From Phaseolus vulgaris (taxonomy: Eukaryota; Streptophyta; Magnoliopsida; Fabales; Fabaceae), in contig NC_023756.2 of the NCBI RefSeq assembly GCF_000499845.2, positions 30,529,895 to 30,593,894 of the forward strand: a stretch of DNA of 64,000 bases, in the 5' to 3' direction. This document shows, piece by piece, positions 21,606 to 32,599 of the stretch. The notes under the pieces were generated by a model. That model had not been told where the DNA came from. It saw nothing but the letters and a program-made list of their open reading frames with translations, and searched no databases. Within the stretch, counting starts at the first letter, position 1; each line of letters opens with the position of its first letter. A program made the position numbers and the translations under genes.

Positions 21606-21870
21606 AAAAGCATACCTTATTCATTTGCATATGTTTTATTTATAGTGTTTGGTCATGGACCCTCTGTTGTGATGGATCGAATCTATTAAATATCAGTGTT
21701 AATTAGAGAGGTTCCCCGATTACCCGGGACGTTACCCATTTTAGTGGGATGTGACCTTGATTCTCAGAGAGTCTCAACAACGGCTATTTATTATAATTGC
21801 TTTAAATATGTTTTAACTCGGTCGGTCACCCAGGATAAGTGACATGACTCGTCCAGTACCGGCCGATACA
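21606..21870 (-). repeat. LTR fragment of another Tat-like family
   Basis: On the minus strand the fragment begins TGTATCGGCCGGTACTGG and ends at the Tat-1 boundary just after a TATA-like CTATAAATAAAAC. The start resembles that of the LTR at 30,138 (TGTATCGGTCGGTACC). Tat-1 seems to have inserted into this LTR. It could be the 5' LTR of Gypsy A, which would explain the orientation, but the intervening part is lost. Confidence 0.5.
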
Positions 21871-21949
21871 ATTTTATATAACTATTGTAAATTTTTAACT
21901 TTTATTTTATATAACAATTAATTTTAAATTACAAGAAAATCAAATTTAT

Positions 21950-22522
21950 TCCCCGAAAGAACTTATAAAAATTTCATTCAAATAGAAGTTAAATAGAGAG
22001 TTCATACACACAATGACTTGACACAAGATATTGGATGTTTGGACTTACCCTGATCCTAAAGGTGTGGATTAGATATTAGTCTCTAGTAGGGGCATACTTA
22101 ATGAGTTTTCCAGAAGATGATAGATCCATATAATATCATTATGATTGAAATGAAATCAAAAGTATTGGGAATTGAAAGGAATCAAGGTACTGTGATGCAA
22201 ATGGATCTATGAGCAGTCAGTATGAATAAAATGAAAATAACTTAATTGAGCAATTGATTCATGTTATAAAATTTTATTTTCACTAGGTTACCCTTCTTTT
22301 TCTTGTTATGTTGTGAATTGCGATGATTATACTACGTACACGAACAAATGTTGATGCAGGGGTGCAGGAATGTCTGGAAGGCCTCAGGATTTTAATTTAA
22401 GCTTTGCAATGTAATTATTTATATTTATATAAATTCTAATAATGTATTAGGAACATTTGAAAGACTCGTACAAAACCGTGTAGAACTTGTATTGTAAATA
22501 GGTATATTTCTAGGGTGTTACA
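21950..22522 (+). repeat. LTR fragment, inverted relative of 31,180-32,556
   Basis: Shares ordered blocks with the reverse complement of 31,180-31,700: GGGGCATACTTAATGAGT, then CCNGAAGATG, and an end of AATGTATTAGGAA...GGTGTTACA. The terminal GGGTGTTACA fits plant chromovirus-type Gypsy LTR ends. No coding sequence is attached. Confidence 0.55.
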
Positions 22523-23464
22523 CTACATATTTAAACATTTTAACAATAATATATTAAAATATATTTATTTATTATAAAACTAAAACTATAAATATTATAG
22601 TTCAAAACTTATCTATTTACTTGTAATATTATTAAAGGTATTTTTTAGGTAATTTTCTAATTTACTAGATCGATACTGACTTAATTAAAGAGAAAGAAAA
22701 GGAAAGTGTTTTTCTCTCTATTGTTTAGTTTTTCTGTTATTATCCATCCTATCACAGAGAAGATAAATTTTTTATTATTGATTCTTAAATGTTAAAAACA
22801 AATTTGGAGTGTACTTATTAATTTTTATTACTGGAAGTTTTTTTGGACTAATTGGTTCACATTAAGAGTTTGTTAGTTTTTATTTTCTGTATAGCATATC
22901 CCATTATCTTGTCTATTATTATTTTTTATTACTTGATATTTTTCAGTTATTTATATAAAGAAGAATTAATCTGAATTATTTTTTCCTTTTTTGTCTGTGA
23001 TTTTCTCAATAGTATTGTGGTACAAATGATATCATAATAATAAATTATGATTTGTTATATTTATAATGAAACCTGGGTGAATAATGAAATATTTTAATTT
23101 TAATTTAAATAAGTTAAGTTAGATAAATATTTTGATATTATTTTGTCTCATACATTATAATTTTTTAGAACATGACATTTATCGAAATATATTAGTGTTT
23201 TTAAAAAAAATACGAAAAGTATAATAATATATAATAAATATTATTATTGTCTTATATTTTTTTCTAACCCTTTTAATGGGTTAGAAAATTATGTGTACAA
23301 TGATATCAAATTTAGAATATGAACCAATTTGCATAGACTTTGAAATTACAAGTCTTTACAAAATTTATAAAAGACAAATTAAACTTATGTTTTTTCGTGC
23401 TTTTGGTAAAATGTCGTGATGTTACAAGTCTTCACAAAATTTATAAAAGATAAATTAAACTTTT
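22523..23464. other. AT-rich stretch, nothing recognised
   Basis: No open frame, repeat or RNA gene can be supported here. Confidence 0.6.
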
Positions 23465-24660
23465 TTTTTATTAAAAGTTTTAATATTAGGTATCACTATG
23501 CAACTTGACATCTAAACTAGACTAACACCTAAAGTAACAACAACCATTTGCTATCACATGAAAAAAATATTATTAAAAAAAAAGAAAAAACAAAAATATG
23601 GGGGAATTATACCAAAACCCATATGTTAACAAAAACGATACATAAAGAGATTATACCTATTCATAAAGAATTCTAAGAATAGACTAGATGGAAGTCTATT
23701 ATACCAATGAAAAGATTCTCTATGAATAAAACCAAAATTTGCCAACTTATCTGCACACGCATTCCCTTTACGAAAAATATGAGTAACCCTAAACCTGATT
23801 TTACCACAGTAAGTAAGACAAGTATTCCATCGATTACAAAGCATCCAAGTAACATTTGTCCTAGCAATAAACACAGCACATACCAAGGTAGAGTCACATT
23901 CCAGCCAGACACTAGTAAGCCTCATATTTTGAGCTTCCTCCGAAGCATATATAATTCCATAAAACTCAGCAAACAGAACAGTTTGAACTTCAAGAAAACA
24001 CGCTGAGAAAGCTCCAATAAATTCCCCCATACTCCCACGGAAAATACCTCCACAAGTGGCAAGACCTGAATATCCCCTAGCAGCCCCATCAGTGTTAATT
24101 TTAACCCAGCCTGGAGAAGGAAACACCCATCTAACAAGAAGAAGACAAAGAACTTTACCAATAGGATTATTAATACCAAAAAACTTAATCATGTTGAAAT
24201 CCATCATATCATTCTTCACTGAAACTTTAGACGACTTTCCCACTAGACAAGATAAATCTTTAATAACCAAAACAACCATAGAAATCTCAATCTTATCCTG
24301 AAAACGAGCATAATTCCTTATATGCCATATCATCCAAATAGAAAAAGTTATCACAACAAGCTTAATCAATTTAACTAGAGTACTACCATCACTCTTAATA
24401 AAGAAAAGATCATCCTTATTAGAGAAATGAGGAGTAGCAAAAATTTGTCGCACCCAACTCTAAATATACAAAGCATTAAGGCCTTCAAAAAATAAATGCT
24501 GAATAGATTCCACATTCTTTTCACAAAGCGTATACATAGAACAAATATGCAAACCTTTTTTGAATATGTTCCGTCCATGATATTTTTTAAAAGACAAGAG
24601 TTTTAAAAGGTGGAATAGATGAAGGTAAAATAAATTTAGCCCAATAAAAAAACTCATGAT
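23465..24660 (-). mobile_element. LINE relic (minus copy), 3' part
   Basis: The minus strand carries the 3' end of an L1-type non-LTR element: a zinc-knuckle-like zf-RVT remnant (FKKGLHICSMYTLCEK...QHLFFEG, 24,600-24,470), the RNase H-like domain, and a 3' UTR to about 23,465. A homologous plus-strand copy starts near 25,793, so the two are in inverted orientation about 1 kb apart. Confidence 0.8.
23626..24453 (-). pseudogene. LINE RNase H-like domain (minus copy)
   Basis: A 275-residue open block. The N-terminal third is the end of the zf-RVT region (WMIWHIRNYARFQDK). From about residue 115 an RVT_3-type RNase H follows: VKINTDGAARGYSG (first catalytic Asp), LFAEFYGIIYASEEAQ (Glu) and WLECDSTLV (Asp). 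KGNACADKLANFG (last conserved Asp) lies near residue 232. Domains of this type end the ORF2 of plant L1-like elements. No endonuclease or RT is present, so it is a 5'-truncated relic. Confidence 0.8.
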
Positions 24661-25044
24661 TATAAGAAAAAAGTTCTAGCCCATATAAAAAAAATAGACA
24701 TATTTTTAGCCTATCCTTTCGCCATTTCTAGGACTTCTGTTAAAACCGTGTCTATGCACGTTTTTCTAAACAAACATTTGTTAGTGAAATTTAAAATTAC
24801 TCGAAGGTGAACCTCACATGTATAATTTAGTGGAACAATAATATAATATATTTATGAAAGTTAAAAATGATAACAAAAATAATAGTGACATGGAAAAATA
24901 TATCATATATTTTAAATTATATAAAATAGAAGAATACAAAATGATACATTTCGTTCAAATATAGGCTAATGAAATACCAGAAGTGCGATAAGATATGTAT
25001 AAATTTGTATAACAAGAAAAGGGTGTTAGAATATATCTCTTACA
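24661..25044. other. Intergenic stretch, nothing recognised
   Basis: AT-rich; no supported feature. Confidence 0.5.
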
Positions 25045-25557
25045 TAGTGTGTGGAAGAGTCATCAATACTTAAACAGTTGTTTCATATCATATCAGCCAC
25101 ATCATAATAATAATGCCTTCTTATTATCTTTTCCTTTTCTTCCATTCATCCATTCAAGAGACACGCACTTGAATAGTCTCAATCTCTCCTATTCTGGTGG
25201 GAGCATTCCTACTCAACTTGGAAACAAAATGCCAAATCAAAAATATTTTCTTTCATTAAATAATAAAACAGATTACCAAAGGTTATTACAAAGTCGAGTT
25301 CATTTGAGGGTTTTGGCGTTACCTCTTAACTTACAATATATATAGTGTCAAGATATTAATTTTTTTAATCTTCTTGTAGACTAATATAATTATAATGGTT
25401 AATATAATTTATTGAATTGGAATTCAAATAAGTTGAGTTTAATTACATTCATTTACAATTTCACATTGAAAAATATGATTCGGTCTTTGTTTATCTTGTA
25501 ATAAACCACATTAATGGTTGTACATAAATTGCATATGTGCTACGTATTTCTGATCTG
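25045..25557 (+). pseudogene. Internally deleted RLP paralogue
   Basis: A 98-codon frame (25,049-25,345) joins an LRR-type phrase (LNSLNLSYSGGSIPTQLG) directly to sequence matching exon 2 of the gene at 1-502 (GNKMPNQKYFLSLNN). The whole middle of an RLP (most LRRs and the membrane segment) is missing. The join lies at a shared GGAAACAAA. 3' flank homology to about 600-840 continues to 25,557 and then breaks into mobile DNA. The remainder of that flank resumes at 41,479. The product, if any, would lack a membrane anchor and most LRRs. Confidence 0.75.
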
Positions 25558-25792
25558 GAATCACTAAAAAAAAATGAAGGCAGTAGTGGACTTAACTAGA
25601 GTGTACCAAACTCACCCTACCAAGACAGTAAAAAAATTAAAAAAATTGAGTTTGCTAAACGAACGTTATTGTGACACTAAAATAAAATAAAATAAAAAGT
25701 TATTAACGTGGTTTTCAGGGACATAAATAACAATTTTGGAAATTAAAGAAATGAACTTTGAGTGGTTAACTTCACATAAAAGAAACGTACTT
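25558..25792. other. Short unassigned stretch
   Basis: Lies between the RLP relic and the plus-strand LINE. Nothing recognised. Confidence 0.5.
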
Positions 25793-26084
25793 AGGTATTT
25801 AGAGTTGGGTTCGACAAATTTTTCTCACTCCTCAATTTTCTAATAAGGATGATCCTCTTTCTTTTATAAGAGTGATGGTAGTCCTTTGATTAAATTGCTT
25901 AAGCTTGCTGTGATAACATTTTCTATTTGGATGATATGACATATGTGAAATTATGCTAGATTTAAGGATAAAATTGATGTTTCTAGGGCTATTTCGGTAA
26001 TTAAAGATTTAACTTGTCTTGTGGGAAAGGATTTTTGACCATGATGGGGTTATTTTTTTGGTTTTTACTATAATGGGGTCCGTT

Positions 26085-26275
26085 TAAAAAAAATTACAAA
26101 TTTAGGCAAGTTGTGCCAATTTGGCACGACTTCATATGCACAAATCGTCCCAATTTGACACGACTCTGCCATGTCATACTGAAATTGTGTCAACTTGGCA
26201 CGACTTCTACCCTGTCATATTGAAGTCGTGCCAACTTGGCACGACTTCTGCCACGTCATAATTTTATTTTTTTAA
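26085..26275. repeat. Palindromic AAGTCGTGCCAA-type repeats in MULE left end
   Basis: Four copies of a roughly 25-bp near-palindrome built from GTGCCAANTTGGCACGACTT, separated by TGCCATGTCATA-like spacers. The right inverted repeat carries about two copies. Confidence 0.75.
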
Positions 26276-26349
26276 AATTTTATTGTTTATATATTGGGTA
26301 GTAAGTTATGTAATGTTAAAAATTAATTTGATACATAATTTTCTAAGAG

Positions 26350-26700
26350 TGTTAGTTTTAAGGAACAAAAATTTGGATAATTGTGTATGGATCATGTTTG
26401 ACGGTAATACAAATCTTGCTGAAAGCATCAACTCCATTTTGAAAGGGACCCGATCCTTACCGATTTGTGCTTTGGTTAAGACTATATTTGAAAGAATAAA
26501 TGCTTGGTTTGTTGACGAGCGACCAAAATACAATGCATGTTGCGAGCCGAACATCAATTCCCAGAAGATATAGTCGCTCTGCTACGAAAGAATGAAGCAC
26601 AATCTGCTATGTGTCATGTGCAAAGATATGACCGAGAAAATTCAGTCTTTGACGTAAAAGATATGCTGACTATCGAACATCGACGCTACAAAATTTAATT
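26350..26700 (+). pseudogene. MULE transposase C-terminal fragment
   Basis: The phrase NLAESINSILKGTRSLPICALVKTIFERINAWF (26,412-26,510) is the region that follows the MULE catalytic domain. After a frame change, VALLRKNEAQSAMCHVQRYDRENSVF (about 26,570-26,650) corresponds to the stretch before the SWIM zinc finger. The DDE core is absent. The fragment partly extends into the terminal inverted repeat. Confidence 0.75.
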
Positions 26701-27141
26701 CAAGTTTGATTATTAATTTCCTCATTTTCTTTATCTATATATTTATTCATTCATAACACTCTTAGAACATTCATTTTCTTTATCTATGTATTTATTCATT
26801 CAATTCAAACATGATCCATACACGATTATCCATTTTTTTTGTTCCTTAAAACTAACACTCTTAGAAAATTATGTATCAAATTAATTTTTAACATTACATA
26901 ACTTACTACCCAATATATAAACAATAATTTTTTTTTTTTTAAATTATGACGTGGCAGAAGGTCGTGCCATTGGCACGACTTTAGTATGACATGGCAAAGT
27001 CGTGTCAAATTGGGACAATTTGTGTTGATGAAGTCGTATCAAATTGACACGACTTGCCTAAATTTGTAATTTTTTTTAAGCAGATCCCATTTTGGTAAAA
27101 AAAAAAAAAAACCCCATCACGGTCAAAAACCCTGTGGGAAA

Positions 27142-27735
27142 TTTGTCTAAAGTTTCAATGAAGAATGATATGTTGGATTTCAATATTATTAAGTTTTTTG
27201 GTATTAATACTTGTACTGGTAAAGTTCTTCATCCTCTTCGTGTTATATGGGAGTTCCCTACACCAGGTTGGGTTAAAATTAACATTGATGGGGCTGCTCG
27301 AGGGTATCCTGGTCTTGCTACTTGTTGAGGTATTTATCGTGGCAATATGGGGGAGTTTATTGGTGGGTTCTCTGCATTTCTTGACGTTAAAACGAATTTG
27401 GTTGTTAAGTTTTATGGAGTTATATATTCTATGGAGAAAGCACAAAGGATGAGGCTTACTACTGTATGGCTTGAACGTGATTTTGCCTTGATTTGTGTTG
27501 CATTTACTGCTAGGACTAATGTACCGTGAATGCTTCGTAATCGATGAAATACTTGTCTTAAATACTATGACAAAATTAGGTTTATGTTTACTCATATTTT
27601 TCGTGAAGGGAATGTGTGTGCTGATAAGTTGGCTAATTTAGGATTTATTCATAGAGAATCATTTCATTGGTATAATAGGTTTTCTTCTAGTATGTTTTTA
27701 GAATTCTTTATGAATAGGTATTAATTACCTATGTA
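27142..27735 (+). pseudogene. LINE RNase H-like domain (plus copy)
   Basis: Matches 24,250-23,640 of the minus copy: GWVKINIDGAARGYPGLATC, then (after an in-frame TGA) MGEFIGGFSAF, VWLERDFALI and a final GNVCADKLANLG-like block. It has at least two stops and is non-functional. Confidence 0.75.
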
Positions 27736-28457
27736 CCGTTTTTGTTAACATATGAATTTTGGTCCAGTCTCCCTACATTTTTGGATTTTTTTTCTTTTAT
27801 CACTACAAAAAAACGTGTATGTGGTGACGGTTATTTTCGTATAACCTGACGTTTATAACCGCCACATTTTACATTTGTGGCGGTACCGCATAACGCCAGC
27901 ATTCTTGCTGCCACAAAGTTTAATGTGGCGGTCAAGTGAGAACCGTTGTAGCAGACGCCATATTATACATTGTATAATGTGACGGTTTTAAGCGTGTAAC
28001 TTACGTTAGTTATAAATGTCGTAATTTTCAATATGGTAAACCAATTCCAATGTAAATTGTGACAGTTATAAACGCCACTTAATACAGTATAGTATGACGT
28101 TTATGATAACCTATATGACTGTCATAATTCAAATATTAAATATTTAATTTTATTTTTAATATTTATAATAATTTATTTAATTCTGTTTTATAATTTAATT
28201 TCATATTATAATTAAATTTCAGTACACAGTTAATTTTCATAATATAATTAAATTATAACATAAACTAATTTCATAATACAATTAAGCTTTATAATATAAT
28301 TAAAATTGATAAACATAATCAAAAGATGACTTCATTAATTTATTATGAGAACAGAGTTGATAATGTCAAAATAATCCAAACAACAAGTAAAGTAAATTGT
28401 CAAAATATAATTTGTTTCATATTTGAACATATTACAACTAAAGTCATAATCCTAATT

Positions 28458-28535
28458 CTAATTTGTCTTACTGCCTCCACTTGATCCAATAATATTCTGG
28501 TTTGGTGATGAAGCACCACTTCTAACATTCAGTGC
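28458..28535 (-). pseudogene. CACTA-4 last exon of tnpA-like gene
   Basis: After a consensus acceptor (TTATTTCAG) the exon encodes ALNVRSGASSPNQNIIGSS then a GSKTN tail and stop. CACTA-3 has the same exon at 55,735-55,808 (ASNYGSGAPSPNQV...GSKTN). This is the C-terminus of a Transposase_24/TNPA-type protein. The rest of that gene is missing from CACTA-4. Confidence 0.75.
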
Positions 28536-29129
28536 CTGAAATAAATAAAAATATGTTTAGAGTTAATTTTCAATTTTTAAAAAATAAATGAAAATAATAT
28601 TATAATAAAGTTTTAAGGACTGCAAACAATAGTATAACATATTTAGGACTGTAAACAGAAATTCTTCCTAAATAAGACTTGCAATGCAAACTAATGTAAC
28701 TGCTAATATATCCATAAGCAACTACCAAAACAATGAATCTAACCTTCCCAATTTTCCACAGATAACAATAAAGACAATATAGCAGCAAAAAGTTTGAAAC
28801 AACTCAAAAAATAGGCACATTGGTTTAAACCAATATGTACAAATGTGTTATTTGAAATTCCATAAACAGAATGCCTTTCACTTAGCCCCACTCTTAATCT
28901 GAAATTGAAAGTATATAGCCATATAAACAGTACAGTAACAGGAAGTTCACTATAAGTCATAATAATAATAATAATAAGTATGAGAACTTTACCATAATCA
29001 ACTAATAGTCCACGCTTACTTAAGCACCCACCCTAATCGTATATCTTTTTGAAAACCCTTTCTAATTAAAATTTAAAATCATATTAGCATGTTATTTCAT
29101 TCAACCTCGAGTAGAAAAAAAATACTAAG

Positions 29130-29420
29130 CAGGTATAGATTGAAAGAGTTTCCATACCTTGTTGTTAGCAATTTCCTTGGCCTTTTCCCTAGCAATCCAA
29201 TCATCCAACAAAGAAAGCAACTAATTAATCAATTTCTAATAGCAGCTAAAATGAAGGGGAAGTTAACACCTAACAAAACCAAACCAAACCAAAGCAGGAC
29301 AACCTTTGCAATCATCTCCGCAACACGCAACCTAGCCACAATTGATTTCTCCTCCCATGGAATTGTCTCATCAGCAACATACCAGAGGATACTTTTCAGG
29401 CTTCAAACACTGTTCGTTAA
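29130..29420 (-). other. Possible further captured exons in CACTA-4, unassigned
   Basis: The minus strand has short open stretches (LDDWIAREKAKEIANN near 29,200-29,150; ADETIPWEEKSIVARLRVAE near 29,370-29,300) with splice-like borders nearby. I do not recognise the family. They may be host exons captured with the GAR1-like piece, or chance frames. Confidence 0.3.
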
Positions 29421-29478
29421 ATACCCAACAAAAAACAAAGAAATTGAAATGTTTCTTAAGTTCTAGAAGAAAGAACAA

Positions 29479-29606
29479 CCTATGACTTCGGAGGGTGGCC
29501 CTTCGTTGTGAAAATCGCCGCGTCCTCCACCGCCACGACCAAATCCACCTCTACCGCAACCGCCACCGTCGCGGCCACTCCTGAAACCTCCACCGCGCCC
29601 ACGCTT
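29479..29606 (-). pseudogene. Captured fragment resembling GAR1 (H/ACA snoRNP protein)
   Basis: The minus strand encodes an RGG-rich stretch (KRGRGGGFRSGRDGGG, GRGGFGRGGGGRGDF) running directly into NEGPPSEVI, then a possible GT donor. GAR1 proteins have an N-terminal RGG domain followed by a conserved GPPSEVVEV-type phrase. GAR1 is a subunit of the nucleolar pseudouridylation complex. No upstream ATG in frame and no core domain is present, so this is a captured fragment. Another RGG-box gene is possible, but the GPPSEV join is specific. Confidence 0.62.
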
Positions 29607-30137
29607 CTAGGGATCTAATTATTTAGTGATCAGAGAATGCAGCCACAGAGGGTTGCCAAGACAATGTTCGAAGGGTTTAGGGTTTTGGGGCAACGCTGAC
29701 GAAAATAGGTGTTTGAAGAGAGAGGAATACTTTAATGTTTGGGCCACTATTGGGCTTTTTTGGGACTAAAACACATTGTTATTACGGAGGGAACGAAACG
29801 CGGGAGATTTTTTATTTCAAAGGATAATTATGGCGGTTCTACATGCCACAATTTGAAGGGAGATTATGGCGTCTATGAAACTGTCTTATTATACAGCAAA
29901 TTGTGGCGGTTTTTAATAATACTCTTTTCTTGTGATGGTAAATGATTCTTGTTACTTAAGGTGTCAGCATAGCTGAGATGTCAAGTTTCATAGTGATGTC
30001 GAACATGAAAGCTTTATAAAAAAAAATCACCTAAAAGAAATTTAATTTTATAATATGATAGATCGATGTAACTGACGTGGTAGCGTGTCTTTAGCCTATG
30101 CTAAAAAAGTAACTGACTGATAGCAAAGAAAGGAATT

Positions 30138-30596
30138 TGTATCGGTCGGTACCAAATGAGCCAATCTCAGCCTTAGTGACTGACCGCTCGAGCCAAAGGA
30201 CACCTCAAGAAATGCAATAAATAATAGTAACGACAGCTACAATAACACTTAATGAGTCACATTCATATATTTCGGGAAATATCTCCGACAAATCAGTTAA
30301 ATACTGATTAACTGAAAGATGTTACAAATATTCTCTAGATATTTCAACAAAATTATATATCAATATACCTTCCTATTAATTAGGGATCACAATGCATATC
30401 AGTCAATAACTGATATCCGACCCATCATGGCAATGAACCATAAGCAACACTATAAATAAAACCCTCTGCGCTGGTGTAAAGTACGTTTTAATCAGCTTTA
30501 CAATATACACTCTTTACATAGAGTACTTACTTGAGCATCAGAGTCCCTTTTTCAGGTCACCTCGATTGGGCATCAACCACCGACCGAGCACCAACA
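30138..30596 (+). repeat. LTR, 459 bp, Tat-like
   Basis: Begins TGTATCGGTCGGTACC and ends GAGCACCAACA, with a TATA-like CTATAAATAAAACCCTC near 30,450. The TTGAGCATCAGAGTCCC phrase near 30,530 resembles TTGAGCGTCAGAGTGCAAA in the Tat LTRs. The 5-bp flanks (GAATT, GTTAG) do not match, so it is not a simple solo LTR; one side is probably truncated. Confidence 0.55.
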
Positions 30597-31179
30597 GTTA
30601 GGGGAAGAGATATGAGGAAGGAGCGAGAGGATTACTGACACGTAAGCAAATGTACGTCCAGTCTCAGGAAATATCAAGGCCCCTCTTTCTCCATACAGAA
30701 TTGAGTCATAATACATTTTCATTAGTTTCCTTTTCCCTTCTCAATTTAGCTTTTTCGTTACTGTTCTCAGTTTCCTACCGCTGCCTTGCCTTCGTAGTCA
30801 CGTAGAAGCTAAATATTTTTTTCATACCTATTTTTTATAGGGTTGAGTACCGTACTGACAAATCCTAGCTGCGATGTAGTTTTAAATCGGGTTCCGACTG
30901 AAATCCCCATTCTTGTGGTGGAGAATTAGAAGTGATGGTGACGAGGCAGAGAAGAAGATCCATTTACCAATTGTCATATATGTAAGGTGAGTTGTTGGAT
31001 GTATTGTAGACTTTTATAGGATTGTCAATAACTATCAAAGATTTTTTAATTTTGAGATTGCTGGTTGAAGATTCGTTGCGACAGAGTTAGAGTTACCGAT
31101 TTCGTGGTTAGAAGAGAGTAGAAGTCGAGGAAGGAGCTCACCAAAGGCGCCTGCAATGCTTGCGAGAAGTAGGCTTCGA
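30597..31179. other. Unassigned sequence beside the LTR
   Basis: Could be the leader of the element whose LTR ends at 30,596, but no primer site or gag was recognised. Nothing else supported. Confidence 0.4.
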
Positions 31180-32556
31180 TATAACACCCCATAATTTACA
31201 TATAGCTATTAGAATAAAAGTTCTACCAGTTTCTATACAAACTTGGAGTTTTTCAAAACATTCCTAATACATGATTAGGATTTATAGAAATACAAATATT
31301 TACATATCTAGTTCAAAAGAACATCCTAATGCCCTCCAGAACCTCCAACACCTGTATGGTCATCTGCTCGTGTACGTAGTACAATCATCGCAGTTCAAAC
31401 ACAACAAGAAAAGCAAGGGTAAGCTAATGAAAAGAAATTTCATATCTTATCTAATTTTTGTAAAAAGAACCAATCAAACAAATCATTTATAAATATTTCT
31501 TTAAATGTTGTCATATAAAATTTCAATATCAATTTCATCATTCATATAGACCACACATGGATCTATTTTCAATCACAATCATTGGAATTCATTTCAATCC
31601 CACTTCATCTTCCGGAAGACTCATTAAGTATGCCCCTACCAAAGACTAACACCTGACCCAAAGATTACCAGCGAATCCAATACCGAGTGTCTACAGTGGA
31701 ACCCGGTGTGTATGAACTCCCTCTCGGCATCTCACCACCTAATATCTTAGTCTACATGACTTAGATCATCAGTGAAGCCAGAGGATCTCCGTTAAACATA
31801 GTTTTTTCATACTTAATGTACCATCAAATAACAACTCATACATTATCCCAAATGTATGACATCAATTTCATACGATTTTCATCATGTAATATCATTCAAA
31901 AAGTGATCCACAACATTCAAAAGTCTATTTGACATAAAAAAATAACTCTTTAATACTAAATCATCAAAACCTAATATTTCCACCAATTTAAATAATATAT
32001 AAACAAACAACCCAATATATAAACACACAACATCCCTGCAAGAGAAATTGAATATTGGGACCACGTCCCTTCCACATCCAGTTCTTCTAGCCTAAGGTTC
32101 TATTAAAAATTAAATTTAGCTTCCCTTACCTCAATTGCTTGCTTTCCAAGTAACTTCTAGAATTTTATTCCCCACAGTCTGGATAAGCTTCAAGATTTAC
32201 GGGCCTAATGCAAGTTATCCAAACATAACAAAAATTCAGTATATAGTAGAATAAGTTGAGAGGATTAAACTTCTCAATTGACCCCACCAAGATTGATGAC
32301 TAAATCCTAAGGAAAAATAGAGAACAAAGGAACTTTAGAGCCAAAATGAACTTACTCTGTTTGAAAATCTGATCGGGTAGAAATGTTCCTTAACTTCTCA
32401 GCTACAGGGTGGTATGATCAGATTCTAAAATAGATGAGGTATGGAGTGAGAAATTAAGAGAGAAGGTAGAAGGGAGAGATGGAGGGATAAAGAAGAAAGA
32501 AAAGAATGGTGCGTGACAGGGGGGTTCTGTTTCTTAAAAAGAAAAGCATTGTTACA
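31180..32556 (-). repeat. LTR of chromovirus-like Gypsy, 1.38 kb
   Basis: On the minus strand it starts TGTAACAATGC after a purine-rich GTTGGAGATAA and ends GGGGTGTTATA. Just upstream on the minus strand (32,557-32,600) is CATTTTCGAGGACGAAAATT, a phrase usual at the end of pol before the 3' LTR in plant chromoviruses. It is homologous to the inverted fragment at 21,950-22,522. No internal coding region remains. Confidence 0.55.
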
Positions 32557-32599
32557 TTATCTCCAACTACAAAAATTTTCGTCCTCGAAAATGAACTTA

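Larger units (their letters stand above)
26029..27132 (+). mobile_element. Mutator-like element (MULE), 1.1 kb, long inverted repeats
   Basis: The left end GGATTTTTGACCATGATGGG and the inverted right end GGGTTTTTGACCGTGATGGG begin terminal inverted repeats of about 330-370 bp (26,029-26,405 against 26,800-27,132). A perfect 9-bp duplication, TGTGGGAAA, flanks it (26,020-26,028 and 27,133-27,141). Both are hallmarks of Mutator-type insertion. The centre holds a transposase fragment. The element is too small to be autonomous. Confidence 0.92.
27801..29937 (-). mobile_element. CACTA-4, small CACTA carrying host gene fragments
   Basis: The left end CACTACAAAAAAACGTG, followed by TTATTTTCGTATA and TATAACCGCCACA repeats, closely matches the inverted right end of CACTA-3. 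The terminal tnpA-like exon (28,458-28,535) is on the minus strand, so the 5' end is on the right. The right end is unclear: GTGGCGGTTTTTAATAATAC then CTTTTCTTGTGATG. By comparison with the LINE minus copy, the last few bases may be LINE flank, so the right terminus may be slightly truncated. No matching 3-bp duplication was found. Confidence 0.8.
25793..30025 (+). mobile_element. LINE relic (plus copy), split by a MULE and CACTA-4
   Basis: LINE sequence homologous to 23,465-24,470 is present in three pieces: 25,793-26,028, 27,142-27,800 and 29,938-30,025. The first gap is an exact Mutator-like insertion, the second is CACTA-4. The 5' end starts within the zf-RVT region, consistent with the 5' truncation common in LINEs. 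Confidence 0.8.

Noticed and set aside
27801..29937. A perfect right terminus GTGATG for CACTA-4
   Set aside because: Alignment with the inverted LINE copy (TGTGATAGCAAATGGTTG) suggests TGTGATG belongs to the LINE flank, so the true end is uncertain.
30138..30596. Calling a solo LTR with target duplication
   Set aside because: The five flanking bases on each side (GAATT and GTTAG) do not match, so only an LTR or LTR fragment is claimed.
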